Of a stretch of 64,000 bases of DNA, positions 42,170 through 56,076 are shown in pieces. The notes under the pieces were generated by a model, which worked only from the letters and a program-made list of their open reading frames with translations, was not told the DNA's origin and did no database searches. The stretch comes from Fimbriimonadaceae bacterium (GTDB taxonomy: Bacteria > Armatimonadota > UBA10988). The stretch's first letter is position 1, and each line of letters opens with the position of its first letter. The position numbers were made by a program, and so were the translations under genes. Where the stretch lies: NCBI GenBank assembly GCA_020850355.1, contig JADZEX010000072.1:1-64000 (forward strand), in the 5' to 3' direction.

Positions 42170-42709
42170 TCAGCTCTCGCGCGACGAGTCCGACACGATG
42201 ATCGGCTTCGGCTTCGGAGCCTTCTGCACGTCCGCGGTGGCTGGCTCGGGCTGGTCGGAGCCCTCCAACGCCTTCACCGTGACGGTCACCTCGGCGGCGA
42301 TGTCTTTGTAGAATCCGAACCGGACGGTGTGTGAATCCACCGTGCGGAGGTGCTCGGCGAGTTGGCAGCGATCGGCGTCAATCACGATGCCGTGGGTCTC
42401 GCGCAGCGCTTCGACAATCTCGCGGGCGGTCACCGAGCCGTAGAGGTGCCCCTGCGCGTTGGCGCGGGCCCGCACGGTGATGTTGCGGCCGTGCAACCGC
42501 TCCCGCTCGACATTGGCGGCGTCGCGGCGGCGCTGCTCGCGCCGGGACTCGGCCCGCTGCATGTCCTCGGCCTGGCGGCGCGCGCCCTTGGTCGCCAGGA
42601 TGGCGATGCCCTTCGGCAGGAGGTAGTTGCGGGCGTAGCCGTCGGCGACCTTCACGACATGGCCGCGCTCGCCCAGCTTCTGGACCGTTTGCTTCAGAAC
42701 CACTTCCAC
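42170..42709 (-). CDS. rplI: 50S ribosomal protein L9
   Basis: A 179-residue large-subunit protein with the usual MEVVLKQTVQKLGERGHVVKVADGYARNYLLPKG N-terminal rRNA-binding domain (residues 1-33), a central helix and the C-terminal domain (GRNITVRARANAQGHLYGSV, ending near residue 150). A 30-residue lysine/proline-rich tail (VQKAPKPKPIIVSDSSRES) is longer than usual. The start is GTG at 42709 with GGAGG upstream; the translated first residue is methionine. It heads rplI-dnaB-purD. Confidence 0.96.
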   Translation of the reverse strand: MEVVLKQTVQKLGERGHVVKVADGYARNYLLPKGIAILATKGARRQAEDMQRAESRREQRRRDAANVERERLHGRNITVRARANAQGHLYGSVTAREIVEALRETHGIVIDADRCQLAEHLRTVDSHTVRFGFYKDIAAEVTVTVKALEGSDQPEPATADVQKAPKPKPIIVSDSSRES

Positions 42710-42842
42710 CGTCAGCCACCTCCGCCTCAGTGCGCAGCAAGGCTACGACCAAGGACAAGTCGGTAGGATACCACAGCGCCGCGCAGCGGCCAAGGCCCGA
42801 ATCAGCAGCGCGCCGCCCCCGGTGGCCGCGGCGCCGACGAGC

Positions 42843-43508
42843 CTAGTCGGTGCAGACCGCGGTGTACTTGCCGCGACCGGTGCCGAACATCGTGGCCCAG
42901 GCGAACCACTTGACGTGCCCGTCGACATAGGCGTAGACGCCGCCTTCGTTGTGGCGCCTGGCGACCTGCCCGGTGCCGTTGGCGGCGGTTGCGGCGATGC
43001 TGCTGTAGAGGCGCTCGTTGTTGGCCACGCCGCGGGCGGCGAAGTCCTCGGTGTCACCAATCAAGATGGTGTCGGCGGGGCACTTCACGCGGGACAGCTT
43101 GGTTGCCCAGCCCCAGTTCGGAGCGGTCGCCGGGGCGTCGCCGAAGTAGAGGTAGTTCCAACCGTAGCTGTTGATGGTGTCGGTCTTCTGCGACGGGCAG
43201 ATGAAGAGCTGCCGGTTGGACACCTGGCTGTAGATGCTGTCGACCCAGCGGAAGGTGGTGTTCTGGTAGACCGGCCCGTTGACCGCGGGGGTGGTGAAGC
43301 AGAGCGCTCCGAGCGGCAGCTTGCCGTCGTAGTCCTCGGCATAGCCGCGCACGGCCGTCAGAATCTGCTTCAGGTTGCTGGTGCAGTTGCTGGTGCGGGC
43401 CTTCTCGCGGGCCTTCGCAAAGACCGGGAAGAGAATCGCCGCGAGGATCGCGATGATGGCGATCACCACCAGCAGTTCGATCAGCGTGAAGCCGCGCCGG
43501 GTCCGCAT
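42843..43508 (-). CDS. Type II pseudopilin-like protein (DUF1559, H-x9-DG)
   Basis: A 221-residue protein with a canonical class III signal, [24 protein letters not shown], near residues 5-27. [22 protein letters not shown] follows, and [20 protein letters not shown] supplies the H-x9-DG motif. The ATG at 43508 has GGAGAG 6 nt upstream. It is monocistronic and, unlike the homologue at 8808, has the normal glycine at -1 and no Fur-like site. Partners such as the prepilin peptidase and secretion ATPase are not in this window. Confidence 0.92.
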   Translation of the reverse strand: MRTRRGFTLIELLVVIAIIAILAAILFPVFAKAREKARTSNCTSNLKQILTAVRGYAEDYDGKLPLGALCFTTPAVNGPVYQNTTFRWVDSIYSQVSNRQLFICPSQKTDTINSYGWNYLYFGDAPATAPNWGWATKLSRVKCPADTILIGDTEDFAARGVANNERLYSSIAATAANGTGQVARRHNEGGVYAYVDGHVKWFAWATMFGTGRGKYTAVCTD

Positions 43509-43626
43509 GGTACTCTCCGCGCGCCGCCGGCTGACATCTCGAGGCGCTGCGGCGGCGTGCCTGTTGGCTAGATGCCCTTCCCCTGCGCGGCGCAAACCCC
43601 TTCCTGACACGGCCCGGCAACAAACA

Positions 43627-43657
43627 CAACACCGCGGCGCAGGGCGCCGCGGCGTTG
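43627..43657 (-). terminator. glnB terminator
   Basis: A stem of 14 bp with one mismatch (CAACaCCGCGGCGC and its complement) and a 3-nt loop, followed on the minus strand by TTGTGTTTGTTG. It lies 26 bp after the glnB stop. Confidence 0.75.
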
Positions 43658-43682
43658 CGGTGGACCGTCGATCAGAGGCTGC

Positions 43683-44021
43683 TCAGAGCGCCTCGCCGCC
43701 TTCCTCACCAGTGCGGATGCGGACGACGCGTTCGAGGCTCTGGACGAAGATCTTGCCGTCGCCGATCTCGCCCGTGCGCGCCACTTCCATCATCGTCTTG
43801 ACCACCTCCTCGACCTTGTCGTCGGAGGTCGCGACGGTGATCTTGATTTTCGGCAGCAGCGACACCGTGTACTCATTCCCACGGTAGAGCTCATGCCGGC
43901 CCTTCTGCTGACCGCAGCCGCGGACGTCGGTGACGGTCATGCCGACCACCCCGATCTCCGCCAGCGCGTCTTTGATCTGCGCCAGCTTGATCGCTCGCGT
44001 GATGCACTCGACCTTCTTCAT
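43683..44021 (-). CDS. glnB: Nitrogen regulatory protein P-II
   Basis: A 112-residue trimeric signal protein that senses ATP, ADP and 2-oxoglutarate and controls nitrogen enzymes and transporters. The T-loop is complete: RGCGQQKGRHELYRGNEY with Y46 and the modifiable Y51. The B-loop reads ARTGEIGDGKIFV. No amtB neighbour is present; ilvC is 109 bp upstream on the same strand, so the two may be linked to nitrogen and branched-chain amino-acid supply. GGGGAGAG lies upstream of the ATG. Confidence 0.95.
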   Translation of the reverse strand: MKKVECITRAIKLAQIKDALAEIGVVGMTVTDVRGCGQQKGRHELYRGNEYTVSLLPKIKITVATSDDKVEEVVKTMMEVARTGEIGDGKIFVQSLERVVRIRTGEEGGEAL

Positions 44022-44130
44022 GGTCTCTCTCTCCCCGTGCCGCTTGTTTTTGCCATGGCCCTGGTCTGCGTTGTCGGGGGAGAAACGACTGGCATCCCGG
44101 GGGCTGTCGGCGAGGCACGAACCTGCTTGC

Positions 44131-45123
44131 TTAGCGCTTCTTCATCCAGGGCATGTAGCTGCGCAGCTCGGCGCCGACCTGCTCGATCGGGTGCTCCGCG
44201 GCGCGGCGCCGGAGCGCCTGGAAGACCGCCTGGTTGGCCTGGTTCTCCAAGACCCACTCACGGGCGAAGACGCCCTCCTGGATGTCCTTCAGCAAGGCCT
44301 TCATGCGTTCCTTGACGCCGCCGTCGATGATCCGCGGCCCACGCGTCAGGTCGCCATACTCGGCGGTGTTCGAGATGCTGTAGCGCATCCCGGCGAGACC
44401 GCCCTCGTTGATCAGGTCCACGATCAGCTTCAGTTCGTGGCAGACCTCGAAGTAGGCCATCTCGGGGGCGTAGCCGGCTTCGACGAGCGTCTCGTAGCCA
44501 GCTTGCACCAGGGCGCTGGTGCCGCCGCAGAGCACGGCCTGCTCGCCGAAAAGGTCGGTCTCGGTCTCTTCGCGGAAGCTGGTCTCGAAAACGCCGGCGC
44601 GGGTCCCGCCGATGCCCTTGGCGTACGCCAGCGCCCGCTGGCGAGCCTGGCCGCTGGCGTCCTGATGAATCGCGATCAGCGACGGCACGCCTTTGCCTTC
44701 GGTGAACATCCGGCGGACGATATGCCCCGGACCCTTCGGCGCGACCATCACGACGTCGATGTTGGCCGCCGGGACGATCTGGTTGTAGAGAATGTTGAAC
44801 CCGTGCGCGAAGCCGAGCGTGCTGCCGGGCTGCAGGTGCGGCTCGATCTCTTGCCGGTAGACCCCCGCCTGGCGCTCGTCGGGGAGCAGGATCTGCACCC
44901 AGTTGGCCTGCGCGACGGCCTCGGCGACGCCGCTGACGGCGAACCCATCGGCCTGCGCCGCCTCGAAGCTGCCGCCTGGCCGCACTCCGATGATCACCTC
45001 GCAGCCGCTCTCGCGCAGGTTCTGGGCGTGCGCATGAGCCTGGCTGCCGTACCCCAGGATCGCAATCTTGACACCGGCGAGGTGCTGCAGATCGGCGTCC
45101 GCGTCGTGGAAAACTTTCGCCAC
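44131..45123 (-). CDS. ilvC: Ketol-acid reductoisomerase (NADP+)
   Basis: A 330-residue class I enzyme that converts acetolactate to dihydroxyisovalerate in valine, leucine and isoleucine synthesis. The Rossmann motif [13 protein letters not shown] begins at residue 24, and [56 protein letters not shown] (cited near residues 225-255) complete the metal and substrate sites. The GTG at 45123 gives the conserved start, with AAGAGG upstream; an 85-residue longer frame is not coding-like. No ilvB or ilvH is adjacent. The promoter is at 45147-45176. Confidence 0.96.
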   Translation of the reverse strand: MAKVFHDADADLQHLAGVKIAILGYGSQAHAHAQNLRESGCEVIIGVRPGGSFEAAQADGFAVSGVAEAVAQANWVQILLPDERQAGVYRQEIEPHLQPGSTLGFAHGFNILYNQIVPAANIDVVMVAPKGPGHIVRRMFTEGKGVPSLIAIHQDASGQARQRALAYAKGIGGTRAGVFETSFREETETDLFGEQAVLCGGTSALVQAGYETLVEAGYAPEMAYFEVCHELKLIVDLINEGGLAGMRYSISNTAEYGDLTRGPRIIDGGVKERMKALLKDIQEGVFAREWVLENQANQAVFQALRRRAAEHPIEQVGAELRSYMPWMKKR

Positions 45124-45146
45124 GATGGCCTCTTCCTTGCTTCCAG

Positions 45147-45176
45147 AGTGTACCACGAGCCGCCGGCAGGCGACAA
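45147..45176 (-). promoter_or_regulatory. ilvC promoter
   Basis: TTGTCG (45176-45171), an 18-bp spacer and TACACT (45152-45147). AAGAGG lies before the GTG start at 45123. Confidence 0.6.
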
Positions 45177-45311
45177 GGCCAGGGCGCGAGTTACGGGCCA
45201 CCCGCCCGCCGCGCGGCCACCTCCCGGGCCGCGGCGCGGGCTGTCGGGGGCCGGTCCGGCCGGCCCGCCCGGCCGGCTGAGCGGTGACCCGCCGCGCGGT
45301 TAACTTCGGGC

Positions 45312-45340
45312 TTGACACTTGGCCGACCCTTCGCTAGACT
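45312..45340 (+). promoter_or_regulatory. tRNA-Leu/tRNA-Gly promoter
   Basis: TTGACA (45312-45317), a 17-bp spacer and TAGACT (45335-45340), an excellent sigma-70-type site 15 bp before tRNA-Leu. Confidence 0.75.
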
Positions 45341-45355
45341 CGACGACGTGCTCGC

Positions 45356-45437
45356 GGGTGAGTGGCGAAACTGGCATACGCGCATGACTTAGGATCATGT
45401 GGGGCGACCCGTGCGGGTTCGAGTCCCGCCTCGCCCA
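45356..45437 (+). tRNA. tRNA-Leu (TAG)
   Basis: An 82-nt class II tRNA: acceptor GGGTGAG pairs with CTCGCCC, anticodon loop CTTAGGA gives TAG, and a long variable arm precedes GGTTCGAGTCC. No encoded CCA. Confidence 0.95.
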
Positions 45438-45457
45438 ATCGGCCATTCGCGAAACCT

Positions 45458-45530
45458 GCGGGGGTAGCTCAGTTGGTAGAGCATCTGCTTGCCATGCAGA
45501 AGGTCGCGGGTTCGAGCCCCGTCCCCCGCT
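45458..45530 (+). tRNA. tRNA-Gly (GCC)
   Basis: A 73-nt cloverleaf from GCGGGGG to CCCCCGC plus T. Anticodon loop TTGCCAT gives GCC. It lies 20 bp after tRNA-Leu and is probably cotranscribed. Confidence 0.97.
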
Positions 45531-45660
45531 TGCAGGTCCGATCCCTCCGATCGGCCGGTAGCCAGTACCACAGCAGCCACGGGTCTCGTCGCAAGAGAGT
45601 GCGCGGCGAGGCCCTTGTTTTTGCGCCCCAACGATAACTCCGACGAGGGAGAGCAGTCCC

Positions 45661-47040
45661 GTGGATGTTCGTCACGAGCGTGATGCCAGCGGCATGACGT
45701 CAATCCGGATCGACGTTCCGACAGCGGTCGTCGATGAGGTCTACGCCGCGACGGTGCGCGAGCTGAAGCGGCAGATCACCGTGCCGGGGTTCCGCCGCGG
45801 CAAGGTGCCGCCGAAGATGGTCGAGTCGATCATCGGTCGGGAACAGATTCTCGACTACGCCAAGGAGCGGCTCCAGGAGCGGGTTTACCCCGAGGCGATG
45901 GCCGAGCTGCCGACGCTGGTGACACTCGACGAGCCGGACCTGCAGCTCGAGCGGTTTGTCAAGGGCGAGCCCTGTGAGCTGACCGTCAAAGTCCTCACGG
46001 CGTTGGTTGACCTCGGCGAGTGGGAGGGCCGCGCAGTCGAGCAGGCCGACCCGCCGGTGCCGGCCGACGAGTTGGAGGCCGCCTGGACGCGCTTCTGCCG
46101 CGAGAACCGCGAGCAGCTTGAGGCCGACCACACCGACGCGCGGACCGGCGATGTGGTCTCGTTCATGCTGCGGATCGTGCGCGACGGGTTCCTGATGGAG
46201 GAGTACGGCGAGGACGACCCGCTGCAGGTCGAACTCGGCAACAACAGCCTCAACCCGAACATCGACGAGCATCTGGTCGGCCTGGCCGTCGGGCAGCCGG
46301 CGACCTTCGCGGTGACCTACCCCGAGGACTACGGCAACGACGAGTTGAAGGGCCAGACCGTCGAGTTCACCGTGACTTTGACCGAGCTGCTGGCGGCCGA
46401 ACAGCCGGCGGCGATGCTGCAGCGGCTGGGCAGCGACGGCGATATCGACGCGGCGAAGCGCCGGCTGGCCGACTCGCTGCAGAGCCAGCGGCGGTCGATG
46501 GCGCGGATCTACGCGCGTGAAGACGCTGTTCGGCAGGCGCTTGAAGGCGCCCGGATCGACATCCCGCGGGCCCACCTCGAAGCCGAGATCATGGAAGAGA
46601 TCGAGGAGTACGAGGAAGGGCTGACCGCCCGTGGTGTCGAGCTGGACGGCGACGACCAGGCGGCGATCGCGCACGAGGAGCAGCACATCCGGGAGCGGGT
46701 GGAGTTCGACACGCGGCGCGAGGTCTTCCTGCGGGCCCTGGCGCAGAAGGAGCAGGTCGAACTGCAGCCCGAGGACATCGCCAACGAAGTCAGCATGTTG
46801 TCGATGTACAACCGGGTGGAAGCGCGGCTGCTGATGCGGCGGCTGGAGGAGAACGGCGAGTTGCCGCGGATCGCGCGCGCCGCGCGGATCCGCAAGGCGG
46901 CCGAGCTGGTCTTCGAGAAGGCCACCGTGACCGTCGTCGAGAAGCCGCTGCCGGTGCAAGGTGGTCACGATCACGAGCACCTGCATCATGATGAAGAAGG
47001 TGCCGCCGTAGACGAGGGGGCGCCGGCGGAGAACGAGTGA
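45661..47040 (+). CDS. tig: Trigger factor
   Basis: A 459-residue ribosome-bound chaperone and peptidyl-prolyl isomerase. The ribosome-docking signature reads [15 protein letters not shown] (about residues 39-53), the FKBP-like domain spans about 150-240 ([33 protein letters not shown]), and the helical C-terminal arms follow. A histidine-rich tail ([14 protein letters not shown]) ends it. The start is GTG at 45661 with GGGAGAG upstream. Its stop overlaps the clpP start by one base, forming the usual tig-clpP-clpX-lon group. Confidence 0.95.
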   Translation: MDVRHERDASGMTSIRIDVPTAVVDEVYAATVRELKRQITVPGFRRGKVPPKMVESIIGREQILDYAKERLQERVYPEAMAELPTLVTLDEPDLQLERFVKGEPCELTVKVLTALVDLGEWEGRAVEQADPPVPADELEAAWTRFCRENREQLEADHTDARTGDVVSFMLRIVRDGFLMEEYGEDDPLQVELGNNSLNPNIDEHLVGLAVGQPATFAVTYPEDYGNDELKGQTVEFTVTLTELLAAEQPAAMLQRLGSDGDIDAAKRRLADSLQSQRRSMARIYAREDAVRQALEGARIDIPRAHLEAEIMEEIEEYEEGLTARGVELDGDDQAAIAHEEQHIRERVEFDTRREVFLRALAQKEQVELQPEDIANEVSMLSMYNRVEARLLMRRLEENGELPRIARAARIRKAAELVFEKATVTVVEKPLPVQGGHDHEHLHHDEEGAAVDEGAPAENE

Positions 47041-47642
47041 TGCCTTTGATTCCGATGGTTGTCGAGCAGACCCCGCGGGGGGAGCGCTCGTACGACATCT
47101 ACTCCCGCTTGCTGCAGGACCGCATTATCTTCCTGGGCACGCCGATTGACGACTACATCGCCAACCTGGTGATCGCCCAGTTGCTGTTCTTGGCGAAGGA
47201 AGACCCCAACCGCGACATTGACTTGTACATCAATAGCCCCGGCGGCGGGGTCTATGCCGGGCTGGCGATCTACGACACGATGCAGCACATCAAGCCGGAT
47301 GTGGCGACCATCTGCGTCGGCCTCGCCGCCAGCATGGGCAGCTTCCTGTTGGCCTCCGGGGCGCCGGGCAAGCGCTCCTCGCTACCGCACGCGCGGATCA
47401 TGATCCACCAGCCGACCGGCGGCTTCTACGGCCAGGCGACCGACATTCAGATCCAGGCCGAGGAGATCCTACGGCTGAAGAACGATCTGAACCGCATGTT
47501 GGCCGAGCACACCAACAGCCCGATCGAGAAGATCGAGCGCGACGTGGAGCGCGACTACTACATGTCGGCGGCGGAAGCCAAGGAGTACGGACTGGTCGAC
47601 GACATCCTCGGCGAGGGTGCGATGCGACCGACTCCGGCCTAG
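47040..47642 (+). CDS. clpP: ATP-dependent Clp protease proteolytic subunit
   Basis: A 200-residue serine protease that forms the double-heptamer chamber fed by ClpX. The catalytic triad is S98 ([11 protein letters not shown]), H123 ([10 protein letters not shown]) and D172 (ERDYYMSA). The N-terminal axial loop ([19 protein letters not shown]) and handle helix are normal. The ATG at 47040 overlaps the tig stop (TGATG), indicating coupled translation. A GTG one codon earlier is possible. Confidence 0.97.
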   Translation: MPLIPMVVEQTPRGERSYDIYSRLLQDRIIFLGTPIDDYIANLVIAQLLFLAKEDPNRDIDLYINSPGGGVYAGLAIYDTMQHIKPDVATICVGLAASMGSFLLASGAPGKRSSLPHARIMIHQPTGGFYGQATDIQIQAEEILRLKNDLNRMLAEHTNSPIEKIERDVERDYYMSAAEAKEYGLVDDILGEGAMRPTPA

Positions 47643-47663
47643 ACTCGCGCAACGTCGGCGGCT

Positions 47664-47704
47664 GGCGGGGGTCCAACTGCGGGGCCTGCGGTGGAACCCC
47701 CGCC
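47664..47704 (+). terminator. Hairpin after clpP
   Basis: GGCGGGGGTCCA (47664-47675) pairs with TGGaACCCCCGCC (47692-47704) with one bulged A. It stands 22 bp after the clpP stop and has no T-run, so it may be an attenuator or RNA-stability element rather than a full terminator. Confidence 0.5.
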
Positions 47705-47737
47705 GCCGCCGGGGCGCTTAAGTAAACAGGGGGCTGG

Positions 47738-47760
47738 GGCTGTCGGCCTGCGCGACAGCC
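47738..47760 (+). promoter_or_regulatory. Hairpin directly before clpX ribosome-binding site
   Basis: A perfect 8-bp stem (GGCTGTCG, 7-nt loop, CGACAGCC) ends 3 bp before the GGAGG at 47764-47768. It is placed to affect clpX translation or to mark a processing site. Confidence 0.45.
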
Positions 47761-47773
47761 GGTGGAGGTACCG

Positions 47774-49054
<1,281 letters not shown>

Positions 49055-49082
49055 GTCGGTCAACCTAAAGGGGTAGGGCGGC

Positions 49083-51435
<2,353 letters not shown>

Positions 51436-51449
<14 letters not shown>

Positions 51450-52470
51450 CGGTCAGCCGCAGTTCGCCCCCCGCGCCGTCGTCGGCCCGCAGGCGGACGG
51501 CATCCAGGCCGCGGTACCAGTACGGCTCACCGCGCGACTCGCGGCTGCCCTCGCCGCCGCGTACCGGTGGCACCGTGCGGGTCGCCAAGGCCGCCAGCGC
51601 GGTCGCCGCGGCCAACGCGCCGGAGGCGCCCCAGCACTCGCCGTAGAGCCCTTTGGGCGCGGCGCAGAGGGCGTCGTGCGGGCGTGGTGCGGTGCCGTTG
51701 GCGTCGCACAAGATCAGGTCGGCGGGGCGCGGCGCGAGGTCCAGCAGGCCACGGATTCGGGCCCCCCGGGCCGTCGCGCGGGCGAGCGGTTCGAGCAACA
51801 GCAGGCCCGCCCCTTCACCCAGCAGCAGGCCCGCGGTGGCAAACGGGTCGTGCTCGTCGGGGTCGTCGGTCGGGTCGTACTCGGCGCGGTGCGCGGCCAG
51901 CAGTTCGGGCGACAACGCCTCGGCGCCGCCAGCCAGCAGCGCGTCGGCGTGGCCACAGGCCAGCGCCACCAGCGCGGCGTGCAGCGCCAGGCTGCCGCTG
52001 GCGGCGCCGGCGGTGACCGTGGCGTGGTGGCCGCGGAGGTGGAAGTCGATGGCCAGCAGGCTGGCCGGCGTGTTGGCGAAGGCGTGCGTGAAGAGCACCG
52101 GCGTCGCGAACTTGACCCCGCGCTGCCGGACCCGCGCCGCGTAGCCGGCGGCGGTGGTGCCACAGCCGTAACGCGTGCCGAGCACCACGCCGGCGCGCTC
52201 CTCGGGGCAGGGCAGGGCGTCGAGTCCAGCATCGTCAAGGCACAGCTTGGCGGCCGCCAGGGCCAGTTCGCTGCAGCGGTCGAGGTAGGTCTTCTCGGCC
52301 ACCAGGTAGTCGTTGACCTGCCAACCGACCAGCTCGGCGGCCAGCAGCGTCGGCTCGTGCGACCAGGGCCCCAGCCCGCTGACGCCCTGCGTGACGGCCT
52401 CGGCGAACGCCTCGAAGCCGCAGCCAATGGCGCTGACCACGCCCACGCCCGTGATGGCCACCTGCGTCAT
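51436..52470 (-). CDS. Ketosynthase-like protein without catalytic residues
   Basis: A 344-residue thiolase-fold protein of the beta-ketoacyl synthase family (VAITGVGVVSAIGCGFEAFAEAV). Aligned with the intact ketosynthase next door, the active-site cysteine is A156 (TVTAGAASGS), the first histidine is D256 (CDANGTAP) and the second is E278 (YGECWGASG). It is also shorter than the partner's 383 residues. It therefore cannot catalyse condensation; the best analogue is a chain-length factor of type II polyketide or aryl-polyene systems. The ATG overlaps the partner's stop (ATGA), so they are translated as a pair. It is the last gene of the nine-gene unit. Confidence 0.85.
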
Positions 52471-53618
52471 GCGCACCGTCCCAACAGCACTGCGGCGTTG
52501 TTGCCACCAATCCCGGCGCTGATCGAGAGCGCCACCTCGAAGCTCGCGGCGCGGGGCACGCCGGGGACGCAGTCGAGGTCGCAGGCCGGGTCGGGGTCCG
52601 TCAGATTGAGCGTCGGCGGGGCGAGCTGGTGCTGCAAGGCCAGCACCGTGACCACCGCCTCCAGCGCCCCGGCCGCGCCCATCGCGTGGCCCGTGGCGGC
52701 CTTGATGGCGCTCACCGGCACGTCGTAGGCGTGGGCGCCGAGCACCTCTTTGATGGCCGCCGTCTCGGCCGGATCGTGGTACTCGGTGCCGGTGGCGTGG
52801 GCATTGACATGCCCGATGCGCTGCGGCGCAACCTCCGCCTGCGCCAGGGCCAGGCGCATCGCGGCCACCATCCCGGCGCCGCCCTTGTCGGGCGCCGTCA
52901 TGTGCCAGGCGTTGTTGTTGACGCCGTAACCCAGCACGCTGGCCAACGGTCGCGCCCCGCGGGCGGCTGCGAAGGCGGCGTTCTCGACCACCAGCGCGCC
53001 GGCGCCTTCGCCGAAGATGGTCCCGCTGCGTTGCCGGTCGAAGGGCCGGATGGTGTCGGTGCTGACGGTGTGCAGGATGCTCAGGCCGCTCAGACAGAAC
53101 AGCCCCAGTTCGTCGACCCCCACCGCCAGCGCGGCATCGCAGAGGCCAAGCCGGACCAGGTCGGCGGCGTGCCCCAGCGCCTGGGTGCCGCTGGAGCAGG
53201 CATTGGAGAAAGTCACCGTCGGCGCACAGCCAGCCGCGGCGAGCGCGGCGGCGACCTGGTGGAACTCGCCGCTACGCTGCGCGGCGCCCGGCTCCGCAGC
53301 GGCCCAGAAGGCCTCCTGCCCGCCAAAGTTGGTGGCCACCACGGCGGCCATGTTGACCTCGGCCCCGGGCTCGTAGCCGGCTTGGGCCAGGGCCTCGGCC
53401 ACCGCCAGGTCGGCGAAGCGTCGCCAGGGGGCCTGCTCGGCCGGCGGCAGGGCGGCCAGGTCGACCTCCCCGGCCAGCCGGTTGCGCAGCCCGTCGGCCG
53501 GCCAGCGGGTCAGGGGGCGCAGCCCGCTGTCGCCGGCCAACAGCCGGCGCCACAACGGCTCGACCCCACAGCCCAGCGCGCTGACCGCGCCCAGGCCGGT
53601 GACCACGACGTCGTTCAT
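52467..53618 (-). CDS. Beta-ketoacyl-ACP synthase, FabF/KS-alpha type
   Basis: A 383-residue condensing enzyme with a full triad: C141 in TFSNACSSGTQ, H274 in NAHATGTEYHD and H311 in TGHAMGAAG. The N-terminus MNDVVVTGLGAVSALGCGVE is typical. It extends an acyl-ACP by two carbons in fatty-acid or polyketide synthesis. The N-terminus overlaps fabG and the C-terminus overlaps the degenerate ketosynthase, so the three are coupled. The tight pairing with a non-catalytic paralogue suggests a KS/CLF heterodimer rather than housekeeping fatty-acid synthesis. Confidence 0.92.
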   Translation of the reverse strand: MNDVVVTGLGAVSALGCGVEPLWRRLLAGDSGLRPLTRWPADGLRNRLAGEVDLAALPPAEQAPWRRFADLAVAEALAQAGYEPGAEVNMAAVVATNFGGQEAFWAAAEPGAAQRSGEFHQVAAALAAAGCAPTVTFSNACSSGTQALGHAADLVRLGLCDAALAVGVDELGLFCLSGLSILHTVSTDTIRPFDRQRSGTIFGEGAGALVVENAAFAAARGARPLASVLGYGVNNNAWHMTAPDKGGAGMVAAMRLALAQAEVAPQRIGHVNAHATGTEYHDPAETAAIKEVLGAHAYDVPVSAIKAATGHAMGAAGALEAVVTVLALQHQLAPPTLNLTDPDPACDLDCVPGVPRAASFEVALSISAGIGGNNAAVLLGRCA

Positions 53619-54358
53619 GCGCTCAACCCGCCATCGATCACGAAGACCTGCCCGGTGACGTAGGCCGCCAGCGGTGAGGCCAGGTAGACCACCAGCGCGG
53701 CGACCTCTTCCGGCCGGCCGAACCGTCCGAGCGGGATCTGGTCCAACAGCTTCTCCATCCGCGGCGCTGGCATCGCCGCGGTCAAGTCGGTGGCGATCAG
53801 CCCCGGTGCGACGGCGTTGACGGTGATCCCGCGCTTCGCCAGCTCCCGGGCGGCAGCCTTGGTGAGTCCGATCAGCCCCGCTTTGGCGGCCGAGTAGTTG
53901 GCGCGCAGCACATCGCCGCGCAGGCCCGCCACCGACGAGATGTTGATCACCCGCCCGCTGCCCGACTGCCCGAGCGCCCGAGCGCCGTGCTTCAGCGTGT
54001 GGAAGGCCCCGCGCAGGTTGGCGTCGAGGACCTCGTCCCATTCGCTGGTGCTCATGTAGGTGAGGTACTTGTCACGCAGCAGACCGGCGTTGTTGACCAG
54101 AATGTCGAGCCCCCCGAGGGCTGCCGCGGTGTCGGCCAGCAACGTCTTGACGGCGTCTTCGTCGGCCACGTCGGCCGGCAGGGCGACAGCCTGGCGACCC
54201 ATCGCCTGCAACTGCGTCACGACCGCGGCGGCCTGCTCGCCGGAGCTGCGGTAGTGCACGGCGACCTCGGCGCCGGCCTCGCCGAGAGCGAGAGCGACCG
54301 CGCGCCCGATGCCTTTGGCCGCCCCGGTGACCAGGGCCCGCTTGCCGGCCAACAACAT
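53615..54358 (-). CDS. fabG: 3-oxoacyl-ACP reductase
   Basis: A 247-residue short-chain dehydrogenase that reduces beta-ketoacyl-ACP with NADPH. The cofactor motif TGAAKGIGRAVALALGEAG starts near residue 11; NNAG is near residue 90; the catalytic S-Y-K triad includes Y155 and K159 in NYSAAKAGLIGL. IDGGLSA is a typical end. Its start follows acpS by 13 bp and its stop overlaps the ketosynthase start (ATGA). Within this operon it would act as the ketoreductase of the condensing pair. Confidence 0.92.
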   Translation of the reverse strand: MLLAGKRALVTGAAKGIGRAVALALGEAGAEVAVHYRSSGEQAAAVVTQLQAMGRQAVALPADVADEDAVKTLLADTAAALGGLDILVNNAGLLRDKYLTYMSTSEWDEVLDANLRGAFHTLKHGARALGQSGSGRVINISSVAGLRGDVLRANYSAAKAGLIGLTKAAARELAKRGITVNAVAPGLIATDLTAAMPAPRMEKLLDQIPLGRFGRPEEVAALVVYLASPLAAYVTGQVFVIDGGLSA

Positions 54359-54371
54359 GCTGTCCTCCCGG

Positions 54372-54764
54372 TCAGGCCTCCAGCAGGGCCTGCGCCACGG
54401 CGGTGTCGCGGCAGTGCGAGATGCTGAGATGCCAGCGCCGCCCGCCGAGCTGGGCGCAGCGCGCCGCGGCGCCGCCCGACAAGGTGACTCGAGGCACCCC
54501 CGCCGAATCGTTGACGATTTCGATGTCGGTGAAGTTCACGCCGCCGCCCCAGCCGGTGCCGAGGGCCTTCATGACGGCTTCCTTGGCCGCAAAGCGCCCG
54601 GCCAGCCGCGCCTCGGGATGCGCCAGAGCGGCCACCGCGGCGCGCTCGGTCGGGGTCAGCAGCCGTGCCAGGAAGCGCTCGCCGTGGCGCTGGTAGAGGC
54701 TGGCGATGCGGTCGATCGCCACGATGTCGATACCGCTGCCGACGATCCCGGCGGGAGGCTGCAT
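54372..54764 (-). CDS. acpS: Holo-[acyl-carrier-protein] synthase
   Basis: A 130-residue phosphopantetheinyl transferase that arms acyl carrier proteins with the coenzyme A arm. The magnesium-binding D13 in GIDIVAIDRI and E62 in RFAAKEAVMKALG are conserved, as is HLSISHCRDTAVA. It lies 3 bp after a metallo-beta-lactamase-fold gene and 13 bp before fabG. No carrier protein is encoded in the operon or elsewhere in the window, so the substrate ACP must come from another locus. Confidence 0.92.
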   Translation of the reverse strand: MQPPAGIVGSGIDIVAIDRIASLYQRHGERFLARLLTPTERAAVAALAHPEARLAGRFAAKEAVMKALGTGWGGGVNFTDIEIVNDSAGVPRVTLSGGAAARCAQLGGRRWHLSISHCRDTAVAQALLEA

Positions 54765-54767
54765 CGC

Positions 54768-55724
<957 letters not shown>

Positions 55725-55740
55725 GGGCTGGCTACCCCGT

Positions 55741-56076
55741 TCAGGCCGTCAACTCGGCGACGGCGGCCGCGGCCGACTCGCGAATCTCGAAGAGCTTCGT
55801 GAACCCGGCGATATCGAAGACCTCCCGCACGGCGTCCTGCATACCGCAGAGGCGCATCGCGAACTGGCCGCCCAGCGCGCGCTTGGCCAAGGTGATCAAC
55901 ACGCGCAGCCCGGCGCTCGAGACGTAGTCGGTCGCACTCAGGTCGACCACCAGGTGTTTGCCGGCCGCGACCTGCTCCTGCAACTTCTCTTCGACGTCGG
56001 GCGCCGTGTAAGCATCGACGCGGCCCCGCACGGCCACCACTGCCAAGGCGTCGGTGCCGCCAACTTCAATCTCCAT
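55741..56076 (-). CDS. Anti-sigma factor antagonist, STAS domain (RsbV/SpoIIAA-like)
   Basis: A 111-residue STAS protein of the anti-anti-sigma type. VVDLSATDYVSSAGLRVLI holds the phosphorylatable serine (S53 or S54) in its usual place. In partner switching the unphosphorylated form binds the serine kinase and frees its target. The kinase gene lies directly upstream and overlaps it by 11 bp. No cognate sigma factor or PP2C phosphatase is encoded in this window. Confidence 0.93.
   Translation of the reverse strand: MEIEVGGTDALAVVAVRGRVDAYTAPDVEEKLQEQVAAGKHLVVDLSATDYVSSAGLRVLITLAKRALGGQFAMRLCGMQDAVREVFDIAGFTKLFEIRESAAAAVAELTA

Noticed and set aside
47037-47039. GTG one codon before the clpP ATG as start
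   Set aside because: The ATG overlapping the tig stop is the common arrangement and gives the normal N-terminus.
47643-47773. CIRCE-type heat-shock operator before clpX
   Set aside because: The hairpins do not contain TTAGCACTC or its complement.
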